This document shows positions 31,727 through 43,600 of a stretch of 64,000 nucleotides of DNA, piece by piece (within the stretch, counting starts at the first letter, position 1; the number at the start of each line of letters is the position of its first letter). The notes beneath the pieces were generated by a model that had not been told where the DNA came from, searched no databases, and saw only the letters and a program-made list of their open reading frames with translations. The translations under genes were made by a program, and so were the position numbers. This stretch comes from Halichondria panicea. Taxonomy: Eukaryota; Porifera; Demospongiae; Suberitida; Halichondriidae. The stretch is from positions 3,750,979 to 3,814,978 of the forward strand of contig NC_087383.1 of the NCBI RefSeq assembly GCF_963675165.1, in the 5' to 3' direction.

Positions 31727-34232
31727 TCAGATAGTGTGAAGATTATTTTGTTTGGTATCATCAGATACAACATCGTAAATGTATTGATAGACGTATTCCC
31801 CCTCGTCATTAGAGTCCTCTCCTACACTCAGCGTTGTACTGAAAGGGGTTGATGGTAGCGGCATACTAACAGCACTAATGTTTCTTTCATTCTTTCCTTT
31901 GAAAATGGTATCTGGTGTAGGAGACATTTTCCCCACTGATCGACCTGCATGTGATCATAAAGAATCTACAATGTATAGTGATTCAGAAGTAGATCTATAT
32001 ATATAATTATAGCTGATGTTTTGCATGCTTTGTGCTGATTACTCAAATTTATTATTTTTTTCCTATAATTATGTTCAAATTATATAGTCAATAATATTTA
32101 TTAATTGCTGGTTACCTATTGTCTGTGGTGATGCTCTCTTCCTCAAGACAGCACAAATGGTTATGAGCAGAATGACAATACAGACACTCACAAGCAGTAG
32201 ACCTCCACCAATCCCAGCAATGAGAGGAATCAGAGGATCCAACACTGAATAGGGGTTGGAATCAACTACATAATTAATTATAAAAAATTACATATATCAT
32301 TCTAATTGTAAGGACACAGATATTTCAGTACTTTAATTTAAATTTCTACCTGGATTGTCTGGATCTGTTGGTATGGTTGTAGTAGGAGGCTCAGTATTAC
32401 ACATGCTCACATTACTGTTGCAAACACACTCGGCAGAAGGTGATTGCTCATCTACAGTTCTGGCCTCACAGTGAGTACCCTCAGTACACTCAACGTTTGC
32501 ACAGACGTCTTGCATTAGTTTTACTTCACAGTTTTGACCGGAAAACCCTGATTCACAAATACAAGTGTAGTTATTGGTACCGTCCAAACAGGAGCCTTGG
32601 CCACTGCAGTTTACTGCTCCACAGTCATCGATATTGAGTTGACAACTATCTCCATTGTAGCCAGAATTGCATTCACATACACTATTCACACATACCCCAT
32701 TTCCAGCACATTCTAGGCCACCAAACATGCTACAGGACTGAGATTGGATCATTTCCCCACAGGAAGGACCGCGAAAGTTTTCGCTGCAAACTACACGAAA
32801 AGTAAATCCAAGTTGGGCGATATTTTCTCTCCCAATGAGAAGTTTTTGAAAGTTTTGTCCAACTTGATAACTAGGTGCGGATAGGCGTTTAACAAATATA
32901 TCAACCAGAGGGTCTTCAGAAGAATGTGCATCACTGTCATGGGCTCGGATCAAAAGCTGTGCACCCTACAAAAATGTTATCGTGGAGGATCAGTGCAAAG
33001 CTGTTAAACAGAACACATGCTCATGTCTATGTAATTCTCTATGTCAGACATGGTATATATATGCAACCGTTTTAATGTACTCACCGCACTTCATGTAGTG
33101 AAAAGCTACCCACACAATAAAACGTACACCCTATGTATTACTTATTGCCCAGCATGCACGAGTACAATATTTGGCATGTTGCATGAGGGCGCCTGCAATA
33201 ACTAACTTGTTAATGCCTAATGACGTCAAACTCTTCTGGTTTTCTGGGCCTATAAAACTGAATAGACATTGTGTTTGCTGATTTTGAATTCCATAATAAA
33301 TTCTTAGGTTTTCTTCCCACAACTATTTAAAAGGGACCAATTGAGTTATTGGGTGGGAGGATGGCCAACCGGGGCATTATCATCCACATACTGCATTTAC
33401 ACACAGTGCAACATGCCATATATATATATAATTATATTGCACTTGCATTATAATTATGCTATAATTATTGCAGCTAGTGCAATATATGGTTGCTATGACA
33501 ATGTAGTGATGCAACATGCTATTGATCTGCCCACTCACTGGGCAACAAACACGTATAACTGCATAGCAGGTTACTTTTGTATGGTGTGTAAATGTTCGTA
33601 GAGCATCATACAAAAATTAAACTACGAAATTTGCAATACGTTCAATGTCACATATCCTGAGCTGTATACAAATTCAAAGAAATATTTAATTGGGCACTTC
33701 ATACGAACATTTGCATCTACGAAAATTACCAGCTATACAGTACTTACGAAGTGAAGCGTTTATTGTGCATGCAGCAATTGTTTTATTAACTTACATCCCA
33801 ATATCGTGAGATTCCATTCAATCTCAATGGGTTTCCAACTTCAAGAAACGTGGCAAGGTTAAAGTTAATAGCCCTGTCATCCACATTTGTACCAGTTACC
33901 ACGAACCTGTCCCCCACACATTGTTCAGGTAAACCAAGTGGTACAAGACAAATACGAAAGTACGTATCACAGCGATTAGCTCCAGTACAAGTGCCTTTCT
34001 CACTGATTTGATCGCAGCAGCCTAGAGGCTCACTAGTTGAACTGCTACTGCGACAGGTACTGCAGTGACCACTAGGATTGTTGTATGACTGGAATTGCAT
34101 CAATATGTGGTAGTCACACTTACTGGTAGTCACCTGAAATTGTAAATACATTATAGCTATAATTATAGCTAGATTTACAGTATGCAAACTCACCATTGAA
34201 AATATCATAATCAGTAAACAGTAAAGCTTCAT
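31727..34232 (-). CDS. Delta/Serrate-like Notch ligand
   Basis: Five exons read down the minus strand, 34232-34194, 34133-33795, 32965-32350, 32244-32116 and 31944-31727, give 446 residues. A signal peptide (MKLYCLLIMIFSM) leads into an MNNL-type N-terminus (GCCDQ...CDTYFRICLVP; LLIRAHDSDA). Then FTFRVVCSENFRGPSC resembles the start of a DSL domain, which continues only in degenerate form, followed by EGF-like units (CAGNGVCVNSVCECNSGYNG; NCSGQGSCLDG...SGFSGQNC; a shortened third), a Thr/Pro spacer, a membrane helix (IAGIGGGLLLVSVCIVILLI) and a 75-residue or so tail ending in a tyrosine cluster (EGEYVYQYIYD). MNNL, DSL and EGF together define Notch ligands; presentation to Notch on neighbouring cells is inferred. 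It has fewer EGF units than most ligands. Its EGF-membrane-tail part is shared with the chimeric gene at 21704-26777. An alternative is a Delta-derived surface protein no longer able to bind Notch. Confidence 0.75.
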
Positions 34233-34692
34233 GATTGCACAATAATAATTAATGTAGCGTCTTAGCATATTTAAGATAGATCTACTTTTGACACAGCTAA
34301 TTTAAATATATTATAGGTGCAGTGCATGAAACCTGCTCTGACTTAACCGCAATAGAAGCACCCCACCAACGACTGCATGAATCCCCATAACCAAAGGATG
34401 TTGCTGTTTACTCATGCATGTAGTAGTGCATGATCTCATATCTTACATATGCTGCTGCTATTGTGTGGGTGTTAGTCATCAGGCACCCACACACTTATCA
34501 CCCACACGTATCATGCACACACATACCACATGTATCATGCATTCCAGGACCTTACTTGAAATACATGTCATGATTCCTAATTTAATTTGTGAGGTAATAT
34601 ATTATGAAAACAAACACTTGTACGTAGATGGAACACACTTAAATACATTAATCATGCAGTATACAGTCAGTGAGTGTAACGTATAAAGTGCA
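34233..34692. other. Spacer between Delta-like and PMF1-like genes
   Basis: Presumed promoter of the Delta-like gene on one side and 3' region of the PMF1-like gene on the other. Contains a short CA/CACCC-rich patch near 34465-34545. No gene seen. Confidence 0.5.
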
Positions 34693-37600
34693 CTAAGAAA
34701 GAGCGTTCACAAAGTCACCTAGTTCAAGTGCTAGACTCTGTATATCCAGTTCTAGTGTTTTTAGAGTGTTTTGTCGTTCACTGAGTACCTTTTGAAGCCC
34801 ATCCGAGATTGAGTGCACCTACACATAATAAGAATAATAAGCACAAGAAATTACACTTTGAGAGGCATGACAATGGGTTGTATAATATCCTCCCACGTAC
34901 AAACATAATTACCTAATATGAGCATCAGAAATTGACTAAAGCCAGCACAATGTTCTTGAAACCTTACTCTGAGGGAATTATTAAGATATCTGCATAGGGT
35001 TTTGTAGACATGTTGGCAGCTACATGTACTGGATTTCCCCTACAAAATACTTTGTTGTGTTCAGCTACATGGAGGGGAAATCCCTATAAAATACTTTAAG
35101 TCACCAAGACATGCGCCACTCATTGTGACTCTGTTTACTTTCCACCCTCTCACGTAATATGAATAATACTTGTCATCAAGACATGCCGGCTACATGGAGG
35201 GGAGATCCCTACAAAATACTTTTCTGTCGCCAAGACATGCACCACTGTGACTTTATACCCTCCCACACATGAAGACATACATGTACAGTTACCCTACACC
35301 TAAAAACTTTATGCTTATAGGTACACCACACTGTACCACTGAGTGATTGTAAGAGACTGGAACATTGTGTGTGTTGATCATTTTGTATTTGTTAAGTAGA
35401 TGTATTGATTTTTGTGACGTGATGCCAGCTATAAGCCTGGTTTTTGTGAGGAAGCTCATGGAGAACTGAACGCTGTGTGTCTATGTATCTTGTGTGTTGT
35501 TTCGATTTATCTTGTTATTAAAACTCAAGCTACAGTAGAACCTCGATTATCCGGCCCTCCATTATCCGGAACCTCGATTATCCGGCTTGGCAGTTTTCTT
35601 GTTATCAGATCAGAAAATGGGCGTGTCCCTCAAACGCGCATGCGCGTTGCAGCTGTTACCATGGAGACATGCCTGCTTATCTTCTGCGCATGCGCAGACA
35701 ACCATGTGGCACTGCTGTTTATCAATAAAGTGGGTGGATCAAGGCGTGGTTTATCTATTCGATTATCCGGCATATTCACTTATCCGGCCTGCTTCTGGAA
35801 CCAAGGTGTCCGGATAATCGAGGTTCTACTGTACTATGAATAGCTAGTCCTATCTAGAGTGTTGTATCCGCTCGGTGACAGTGTTAAACTACTCATTGAT
35901 GACCAGTTCCTGAAAACTCCTGGTGTTGGAAAGTATGACTCGATCATCTTAGTACATACATAGCCGACGTTCAAAACATTTTGTTTCTAATAGAGTACAC
36001 AGTCATGGAAACAGTGCATCACCTGTTTTGACTCCTCCTGAAAGCGTGGGATGACCTCCTGTCTCACTACCACCCCCTCTGCCTCAACACAGTCAGCCCC
36101 GGGGGTCCCAGACGGCCTCCTAGGGACATCAATATACTTAATACATGTATGTCTACACACTCCCATACAATGTAGGAGAATGGATTTGGTTTGAGAAAGA
36201 GAGGAGGACCACATGCACACTGAACAGCATATCATAATGCATAGTGTAATAGCATTGTTAAGAGTGCAATTATGTGGGAGTAATAGCACGAGTAACAAGT
36301 AATGGTAAGGCCTTAATTGCACGAGACGTAATACTTTATGCATTAGAAAATAAATTGATGGCTGCAACATTATCATGATTATGTAAGGGGGTGCCATTAA
36401 TTTATCCCTTACATGTAAGTATAAAGGCTTACACTACACAGCTATCCAAAAGACTGACACTGCTTATTTAGCATGAAACATGCACCCGACTACCTCACCA
36501 TGCCAACTCGTCTGAATCGCTCTCGTCCCAAAGTTTGTCCAACTCAGTCAGCTTCTCCTTCACTGTGAACTCTTCTAGCACACTTACAAACTTTGCCTGC
36601 AAAATAAATCGCACAAATGGTGGCTAGGCAACAGTAATGCTACGTATATGTATATCTTGCACAAAGTATACAGTCATGTGTTACACACATTAGAAATTGC
36701 TAGACATGACATTACATCTCCAGGAGGTAGGAGTTCCTTAAATAGATGTATGGAGATTCAGTGGTATGTAAATGTACAGTATCGTGAACATAAAAGTAGA
36801 GCAAACCCTCGGCTGTTGACATGATTTAAAATATAGAAACCAGAAGAGTGTTATACAATAAATGCAGTAGCTGGCTAAGCAGCAAGTAACAGGAGAAATC
36901 CAAAGTACACTAGGCTGAAACTGATACATGAGACATGCACTGTGGACTAAATGTAGGATCACAGTAAAGCCAGCAAAAAAATCCTGGAATCTTAAAAATA
37001 TGGCTCCCGATATGTTCTGGGGCTAGGACGTAAGGCAAAGCAACAACCACAATCATAATTCTAACTTTCTACTTTAGGGACCCTTTTCCATTGATCCTGA
37101 TAAAGGATCCCCGCAATTCGTACCTCAAATAAAGGTCGCGTGTAGCTAGCCAGCCATGATGCAGCCATTAACTATTAAAACGATGTGTGAAGGCTATCCA
37201 TGCTGTAAACTCAGCGCTGTGAGAGTAGACTTAGATATTACAAACAAATAAACAGACAAACCAAACGACTACTACATGTATAACCCGCTGGCCGCGGCAC
37301 GGCCTCGGGTTAATCAATTAATACACTAAGGAGATCAGCAAACACAAGTACTCACTGAATGTAAATGGCGCTATATTGTTACTGTACATGTAACCACACC
37401 TCTAATGCAGTGTGTACGCTCAGGTTGACTTGGTCCCAACACTTTGTAGCCACTCTAAGAATATCGCCATGGAAATGCTTGGACAGACTCTCACCACTGT
37501 AGGGGTAGAAACCAATACACAAGTTAGATACAGGTAATTTCTACAGTACATATTTGTTCAAGAGGCTGACTCTAGTAATTATAGTGCAACCCCACTTTAC

Positions 37601-38373
37601 GACATCCCTGAGAACGACCATCCGGTATATAACGGTCAAAATTTAAGGTCTGGATTGCACCCACGTGTACTTATTGCACGTAGATATGACCCCTGAAGAA
37701 CAGCTACCTCACTAATCTGTACAACGACCAGCTTTCTGCTCCCTGAACAGCGTTTTCAATAAAAAAGACTGCCAGCCACACGATGGATTAGCAGCCGAGA
37801 TATACATTATTGATCTAGCTTCTGCAGTATTTTCAAAGTTTGTAATACCTAGAGAAGCATTAATTAGTACAGTCATAAGGTTCGCTAGAATAATGAGACG
37901 TACGTGCGGATGATAAATCAAACCTCTCTGTAACGGCCAAAAGCTTGTTCTTCAATGATGTTCAGGTTCCACTGTAAACTTTGCCACACAAATAGAGCGG
38001 TGAAAATTTTCAATTGACGCACAATTAGATAATGAGACTGTTCTGTTTCAGTGGCTCTCCGATTAGGGTGGCGCATTTATTATATTTTTACGATGTAATG
38101 TAGGAGCTTTGCAAGTAGATCTAAGACTATGTGGCAATCCCCTCCATGTCCCCCCCACACACACACATACCTGTACACAGTTTTATGCTGTTGCATGAGC
38201 TGCTCCAGCATTCGCACACTCTCACATTGTCCTGGAGTATCTCCTGCTGACATTGATCTGTCTCTGGTCTCAGCAACTGTGCTAGTCTCTACATCTACCT
38301 GCTTGATTGTTTCTACCTCATCCATGATAACCGAATGGTCACCGTTAGTCATAACAACAGTCTGTTCTTCCAT
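34693..38373 (-). CDS. PMF1/Nnf1-like kinetochore (MIS12 complex) subunit
   Basis: Five exons on the minus strand, 38373-38171, 37496-37400, 36596-36499, 36119-36023 and 34818-34693, give 206 residues with matching phases; human PMF1 has 205. Residues are mostly helical: MLEQLMQQHKTVYR, then a CWDQVNLSVHTALEAKF helix, then LTELDKLWDESDSDELAWRPSG, which matches the PMF1 order LDK...WRPSG, and a C-terminal coiled coil (LQKVLSERQNTLKTLELDIQ). PMF1/Nnf1 is a subunit of the four-protein MIS12 complex that links centromeric chromatin to the microtubule-binding NDC80 complex. The acidic, threonine-rich first 50 residues are not family-typical. The call rests on length, helical layout and the WRPSG motif, not on an alignment. 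Head-to-head with IER3IP1, 148 bp between start codons. Confidence 0.62.
35060..35250. repeat. Tandem repeat in a PMF1-like intron
   Basis: Two similar units (GCTACATGGAGGGGA.ATCCCTA.AAAATACTTT followed by CACCAAGACATGC or GCCAAGACATGC), with a third partial unit before 35060. About 125-bp spacing. No coding content. Confidence 0.7.
35533..35831. mobile_element. pogo/Tigger MITE with TA duplication
   Basis: 299 bp beginning CAGTAGAACCTCGATTATCC and ending with GGATAATCGAGGTTCTACTG, its exact complement over 20 bp, flanked by TA at 35531-35532 and 35832-35833. An internal direct repeat of the end (CCTCGATTATCCGG) follows the left TIR. No transposase. Well-matched ends suggest fairly recent activity. 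It lies in an intron of the PMF1-like gene. Confidence 0.9.
37582..37974. mobile_element. pogo/Tigger-like MITE, diverged
   Basis: Left end TAGTGCAACCCCACTTTACG, right end CAGGTTCCACTG, imperfect inverted repeats with TA at 37580-37581 and 37975-37976. About 393 bp, no transposase frame, in a PMF1-like intron. Inner sequence differs from 35533-35831, so a separate subfamily. Confidence 0.55.
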
Positions 38374-38521
38374 GTCAGCACAGAAGATTTAGAATCCATG
38401 CACCTTTGAAATTGATTTTGTGACTCCTGAACTTTTGACCCTATGAACTTTCTTGATGTAACATTGAATAGCTTTTGTTTAATTAGAATGGAAAACCCCA
38501 CGTGGAGACAACGTATAAACA
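38374..38521. promoter_or_regulatory. Short bidirectional promoter region
   Basis: Only 148 bp separate the start codons of the PMF1-like gene (-) and IER3IP1 (+), so both 5' UTRs and any core promoter must fit here unless upstream untranslated exons exist. No TATA box at a usual distance is obvious. Confidence 0.55.
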
Positions 38522-40612
38522 ATGGTGTTTACCTTGGGAACACTCTTTGAGGCAGCTCTTTTACTGATCAACTCCATAGCCATTCTCAATGAGGAGAGAT
38601 TCCTCAAGAAAGGTAACTTTTATGCTAATTAAGATCATAGACATAGGCCAAGGGACTGCCCCAAAGCAAACTTATCGCTATGGATTGGTTTGAAAAATAA
38701 ATTCTTTTTTGTCTGTTGAGTTACACAGCACCGAATGTAAGATTACAGATCAAGTAGGCGTGACAAGTGGTTAGAGTTAGGTTAGGGCGTTTCCGTATCC
38801 GGTCGTTATCTGATATGATCATCTGTTGCAATACTTTACAGTTGGCTGGGGTAGAGACTACAGGAACGAGGGCTTCGTGGATCAAGGTGGCGTCAAGTTC
38901 CAGTTAGTCAACCTCATCACGTCAGTACAGACATTGCTAAGAGGTAAGGAACATTAGGATCCCTCTCGTTAATAGGGACTCTTTGTAACTGTTTACAAAC
39001 CACCTCCGACTAAAAATACCAACAGTACAGTGAAACACTCAATTGGTATAATTATGCCTCGAGGCGTAGCCGCACGAGGGATACAGTAAAGCTTGTGTGT
39101 GTGTGTGTGTGTGTGTGTGTGTCTGTCTGTCTGTCTGTTCCAGCTGTAACTGCTCAACGGTTGCAATGCGACGGATACCAACAGTTCTATAGGCTTATAG
39201 CCACGTTCTCTTGGATTTTGATTCGTAGATTAGCAAACTAAAGCTTCTTTCTCAAGTTATGGCTAGTTTGACTCAAAGTGAAGGCTGCAGTCTCTTCAGA
39301 ATTTGTCATAGCATCATCTGTTTGCATAAACTTTCTGTTCAACTTATGAGTTAGCCTTGCACTAAAGCGCTAGCTTTTTGTTAGTTACAAGAGTCAGGAA
39401 AGAGCTGCAAAGCCTATTGCTGGCCTCCTGCAAAAGTAGCCCTTGTGTACTCTGACCTCATTGCTGATCCACCTCCTTTTCATTGCTAGGAAATGCAAAA
39501 TACTGCACAACTTCAACTTCTACATTGTAGATCTACATGCTTCTATAAATCCTTGAAGATCATTCATTAAGCTATCAGATAAACTTCTGTTCCTATTAAG
39601 CTCCTCTTCTATAATGACTGGAATTCGTGTCAAAAATTGCAATCACAATAATTATTTTATATACAGCATAATCATTATACAAAGCTTACCTCTCTGAGCG
39701 AAAGCATAACATGGCAAGAGGCATTAGCACAGCGCAGCTTGCAGTACTCGTAAGTAAGTAATTGAGCTTCAGGTACATGACATTTTCATGTACTATGTCT
39801 ATTTTGTAGGCCTTGTGGCAGGCAGCTCAGCTGTTAGCTTATTTCTGTACACAACAAGCAGGTAATAATGCAATGATGTAATCCCAGAGCACCAAGCTGA
39901 CAGTTCCTTTTGTTGGTTGTGCTGGTACCTACAACGTGTGCATAGCTCCAACACAGTGCGCACAGTGATTTTGCACTACCCTTGCCGCCTATGTGGACTA
40001 TGAATGTTTAGATGTGGTCAGAGTCGCTGTATTTTGTGTGGGCAGTAGTTGGCTGTCAATAGTGCTCTAATTTTGGTCTTGGAATGTTCCGTGAATAAAC
40101 AACCTGTATTCATGCTGCTCGCGCTTATTGGCAATTGCTTAAGTTGAGAATACAATGTAGATATTATTATGCTTGCTTTGGCGGTGAATTTTAGGAGTTG
40201 TACGTGCATGATAAATATTGGGGTGAAGCACAAAAAAGCCTATATGCAAAGCTCTCTTGAATTTGCATTAAAAATTTTTGCTTGTTATTTGTTTTCCTGT
40301 TGACTAAACACACCCCCATGTCGTTACCACACCCCACTCACTTATAATTATAATTGTCTGGCGCACCTCAGCAACGTGACCCCCGCCCGCTCTTAGGAAG
40401 CTGAATGCATTTGTCAGTATGATACTATAAGAGAGTGTAAACGCTCCAATTGTGGTCAATTAACAATACGTTCTGCTCTGAACTGTTGTATTGGTGTCAA
40501 CATAATTACTAATGGCTTTTTTATTGTGTTTACTTGTATTTCTCTTTTCCCTGAAGTACCTTTGCTGGTCGTAAACATCCTGGTCATCCTGTATGAGCTC
40601 ATCCTGGGATAG
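38522..40612 (+). CDS. IER3IP1: IER3IP1/Yos1-like ER-Golgi small membrane protein
   Basis: Three exons, 38522-38612, 38842-38943 and 40557-40612, give 82 residues, exactly the length of the human protein. The family marks are clear: an N-terminal membrane helix (FTLGTLFEAALLLINSIAIL), NEERFLKKVGWG, a loop with QLVNLITSVQTLLRVPL, and a C-terminal membrane helix (VVNILVILYELIL). Yos1/IER3IP1 helps ER-to-Golgi vesicle transport. All intron phases agree. The second intron (1.6 kb) holds a dispersed repeat (39051-39305). The last exon lies at the edge of a duplicated block and has an orphan copy at 27706-27767. Divergent from the PMF1-like gene. Confidence 0.93.
39051..39305 (+). repeat. Dispersed repeat, copy 2 (IER3IP1 intron 2)
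   Basis: Starts ATTATGCCTCGAGGCG, has a GT/CTGT tract (39097-39138), then TTCTATAGGCTTATAG, CTTGGATTTTGATTCG and AAGTTATGGCTAGTTTGA. Order and content match the minus strand of 7508-7746. A third, truncated relative begins at 58413. Confidence 0.65.
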
Positions 40613-43600
40613 CTGCTATGAATGACAGTGACTCAGAAGACCACAGAACTATGTTGTAGACTATAATTATATGCAACCCTCATGGCATATTGATATTGGA
40701 CTTTTCAAGGAATCTAATTTTTATTGATAAACTTAATGCTTCAATGAGTGCATAATGTTCCGTTTTATCTCCCCTCTTCTATATGACATTCTGTCTTGCA
40801 CTGATGCTATTCATGTAAACACTCTGATATTCATGGACTTGTTTGTGTGAAATGATATCTTCTTACATAATCCCTTGCATGTGCTAGACCCACCCATTAC
40901 AGCTTGTAGAGTAGAGTTTCTAGCTACAGAAACCTAGCATATACAAGCTACCCAAAAAAGTCCTTCTGTCATAGGTAGGCCAAGACAGTGTCTACAATAT
41001 ATACAGGTCCATTGAGACCCTCCCTCCTTGGTGAGTGTGGTATGACATAATAAGTGAAAACACAATTGAGGCTCTACAAGTGCAGGCATTTAAAACTATG
41101 ATAGTGAATCACAGCACATACATACTGTTACACACATACATTGTTTATAGGTAGAGTGCAATCCAAGTATGAACTGGTTGCAAGGAGTACCGCTGACGGT
41201 CTGTCTATTTGTGACGCTACTTTTGCCAGGTACCCGTAGTTGACACGTACTTCAAAACGTAGTGTTAATTACAGATAAGCATCTAGACGTATGTACGTAA
41301 GTAAAAGAGTCAAAGGCATAATAGTAATACAAGTGTGCATGCATGTATTAACATCCGAATAAACATTGAACGTTTAAAACACTGACTTGGGCTATGTCAA
41401 GTGGCCATTATAATAGAGGAATTTTATTTCGTTCGGATGGTTCAAGAGAAGGGTTCTACTTTTATTGTGTGTACATTTTTTACTAGCTTGCTTTGTACAG
41501 GTTTACTTGCTCAACCATCACCACAATTTAATAGCAACTACAATATTACATTCAACCAAAACTTACCAACGGGTCATACAATTGCCACACTTCTTTGCTC
41601 TTTTAGTGGAGTTGTCAACTACCGATTTCTAAACCCTGACGACGTGAACTTTCTTACTTTAAGCGAAACTAATGGTGGTGTAGCGCTCAACATTGATGCA
41701 TTAAATATATCGACTGGTACATTCTCCTCTTTCGTTGAGTGTTTTGACGTAAGTGATAGTACAGATTCAACCTCAGCAATCTTCAGAGTGACACGTATCG
41801 ATGAAAATGAGTTCAGTCCACGATTTCTTCATGCTGCAATCGAGCTCTCGCTTAGTGAAGATTTTCCGCTAAATACCTTGATCACAATTGTGAACGCTAC
41901 AGATGAAGATCGAGGTAACCTTGGAGTGATTGAATATTCTTTCGAGTCATTGGACCCTGAGGTGTTTAGTATTTTTGCCATCAACTCAGAAACTGGAGAG
42001 ATCACTTCGCAGTCTGCTTTAGATTATGAGCAAAATACTGTGTTTGATTTTCTTGTACGAGCAGCAAACACTTTTGATCAAGGTGTTGGTAGAAACCTAC
42101 GAGTAACAATTTCTGTAGAAGATATTGATGATACTGCTCCGACTTTCGAGTTGGGTACATATGATGTAGCTGTACACGAAACCGTACTCGACAGTATTGT
42201 CGCTGGTATAGACTATCCAAGACCTTCGGCAGGATTTCTAGTGACTAGATGCATTGATCCAGACACAGCCTCCAGTCAAATAACCTACTCTCTAGTAGGC
42301 ACTGGTAGTATCAGTCCTCTTATCTTGGACGAAGCTTCTGGCTCTTTCTCTGTCAATGCTGACCTTGACTATGAGACACAAACATCGTATTCCTTCATGG
42401 TCACATGTTACGATAACTCAGAGAGCAATCAATCCAGCACTGTAAGCGTTGATGTGGCAATCTTACCAGTAAATGAACAAGTGCCTGTGATTGTACAAAG
42501 ACTAAGTACAGTTGTAATTTCGGAAACGGTAACCGTAGGTGTTGTTATAGCAACAGGAAACTCAAGTTTAGCTGAAGTTAGTAACAAGTTTCTATTTACA
42601 GATACAGATGCTGGTGCTGATGGAAGCATAACGTATACATTGGATGATGTTATTCCCGGTTCTGGAGACAGTGAAGCTTTCTTGCTTGACTTGGTATCAG
42701 GTGATTTGTCATTCACAGAAAATTTGGATAATGATGTGGATGGTATTACTTTGATTGCTGGATTGTATAGACGCTTTGCTATTTCGATTGTTGGTTGTGA
42801 TGAATTTCCACCCAGTGATCAGTGCAATAACTTTGATTTCCAAATTTTTGTGCTTTCCGTTAATGAGTTTGACCCGATTATTGCTGAAGAACGATACACG
42901 CGAATGTTTCCTGAATCCTACCTAACTGGAAGTGTGATACTGAGTGCTAGCGATGTGTCCTGTACTGATGCGGACAGGGGAAGGGGAGAGTTGGGCATGG
43001 ACCATGTTGAAATTGTTACCACTTCTTCAACAATCACAGATTTGTTTCACATTGATACTCGCACAGGTGAAATTCAACTCCAAGGTGTGCTTGATTACGA
43101 GGTAGCCACGAATTATGGTTTTGAGATTCGTTGCTATGATAATAATGGACGTGAAGACTTAGCAATAGTAACGATAGACATTGTGCCAGAAAACGATAAT
43201 TTCCCTGTCTTTGATCAGAGGAGCTACTTTTTTAACGTATCTCGCACCACTCCTGCTAATCGATATGTAATTGGAAGGATATCTGCAACTGACATAGATG
43301 TTGGCCTTGGTGGTGATATTACATACAGCTTGCAAACGAACGGTTTTGTTGACATCAATACACTTGGCGAACTACTACTTTTCAACTCTGTACTGAACAT
43401 AACAGAGACAAGCGTAAGCTTCACAGCCTTTGTTACTGACTCTGAATTTACTGATGATGTTTTGGTCGTTCTTCAAATTACTGAAGGAAATACAAATCGT
43501 CCATCTTTTGCTGACGGAACTAGTGATTCAATACAACTCAGTGAGCTTGTTATGTTCGGAGAAACTGTTGCAGATTTGAGCTGTAGTGATCCTGATAGTG

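Noticed and set aside
33341-33613. Open frames in the Delta-like gene's largest intron
   Set aside because: AT-rich, palindromic TATAATTATA sequence opens frames on both strands; no coding signal.
35475-35843. 122-codon open frame over the pogo-like MITE
   Set aside because: It reads across both inverted repeats of a non-coding element and has no transposase motif.
39822-39860. Exon-like piece between TTTTGTAG and CAGGTAAT in IER3IP1 intron 2
   Set aside because: Including it would break the known 82-residue protein; the direct join of 38943 to 40557 reproduces the family end exactly.
41401-41436. Upstream extension of the cadherin frame before the ATG at 41437
   Set aside because: It begins with GTG and would put extra residues before a good signal peptide; animal initiation at GTG is unlikely.
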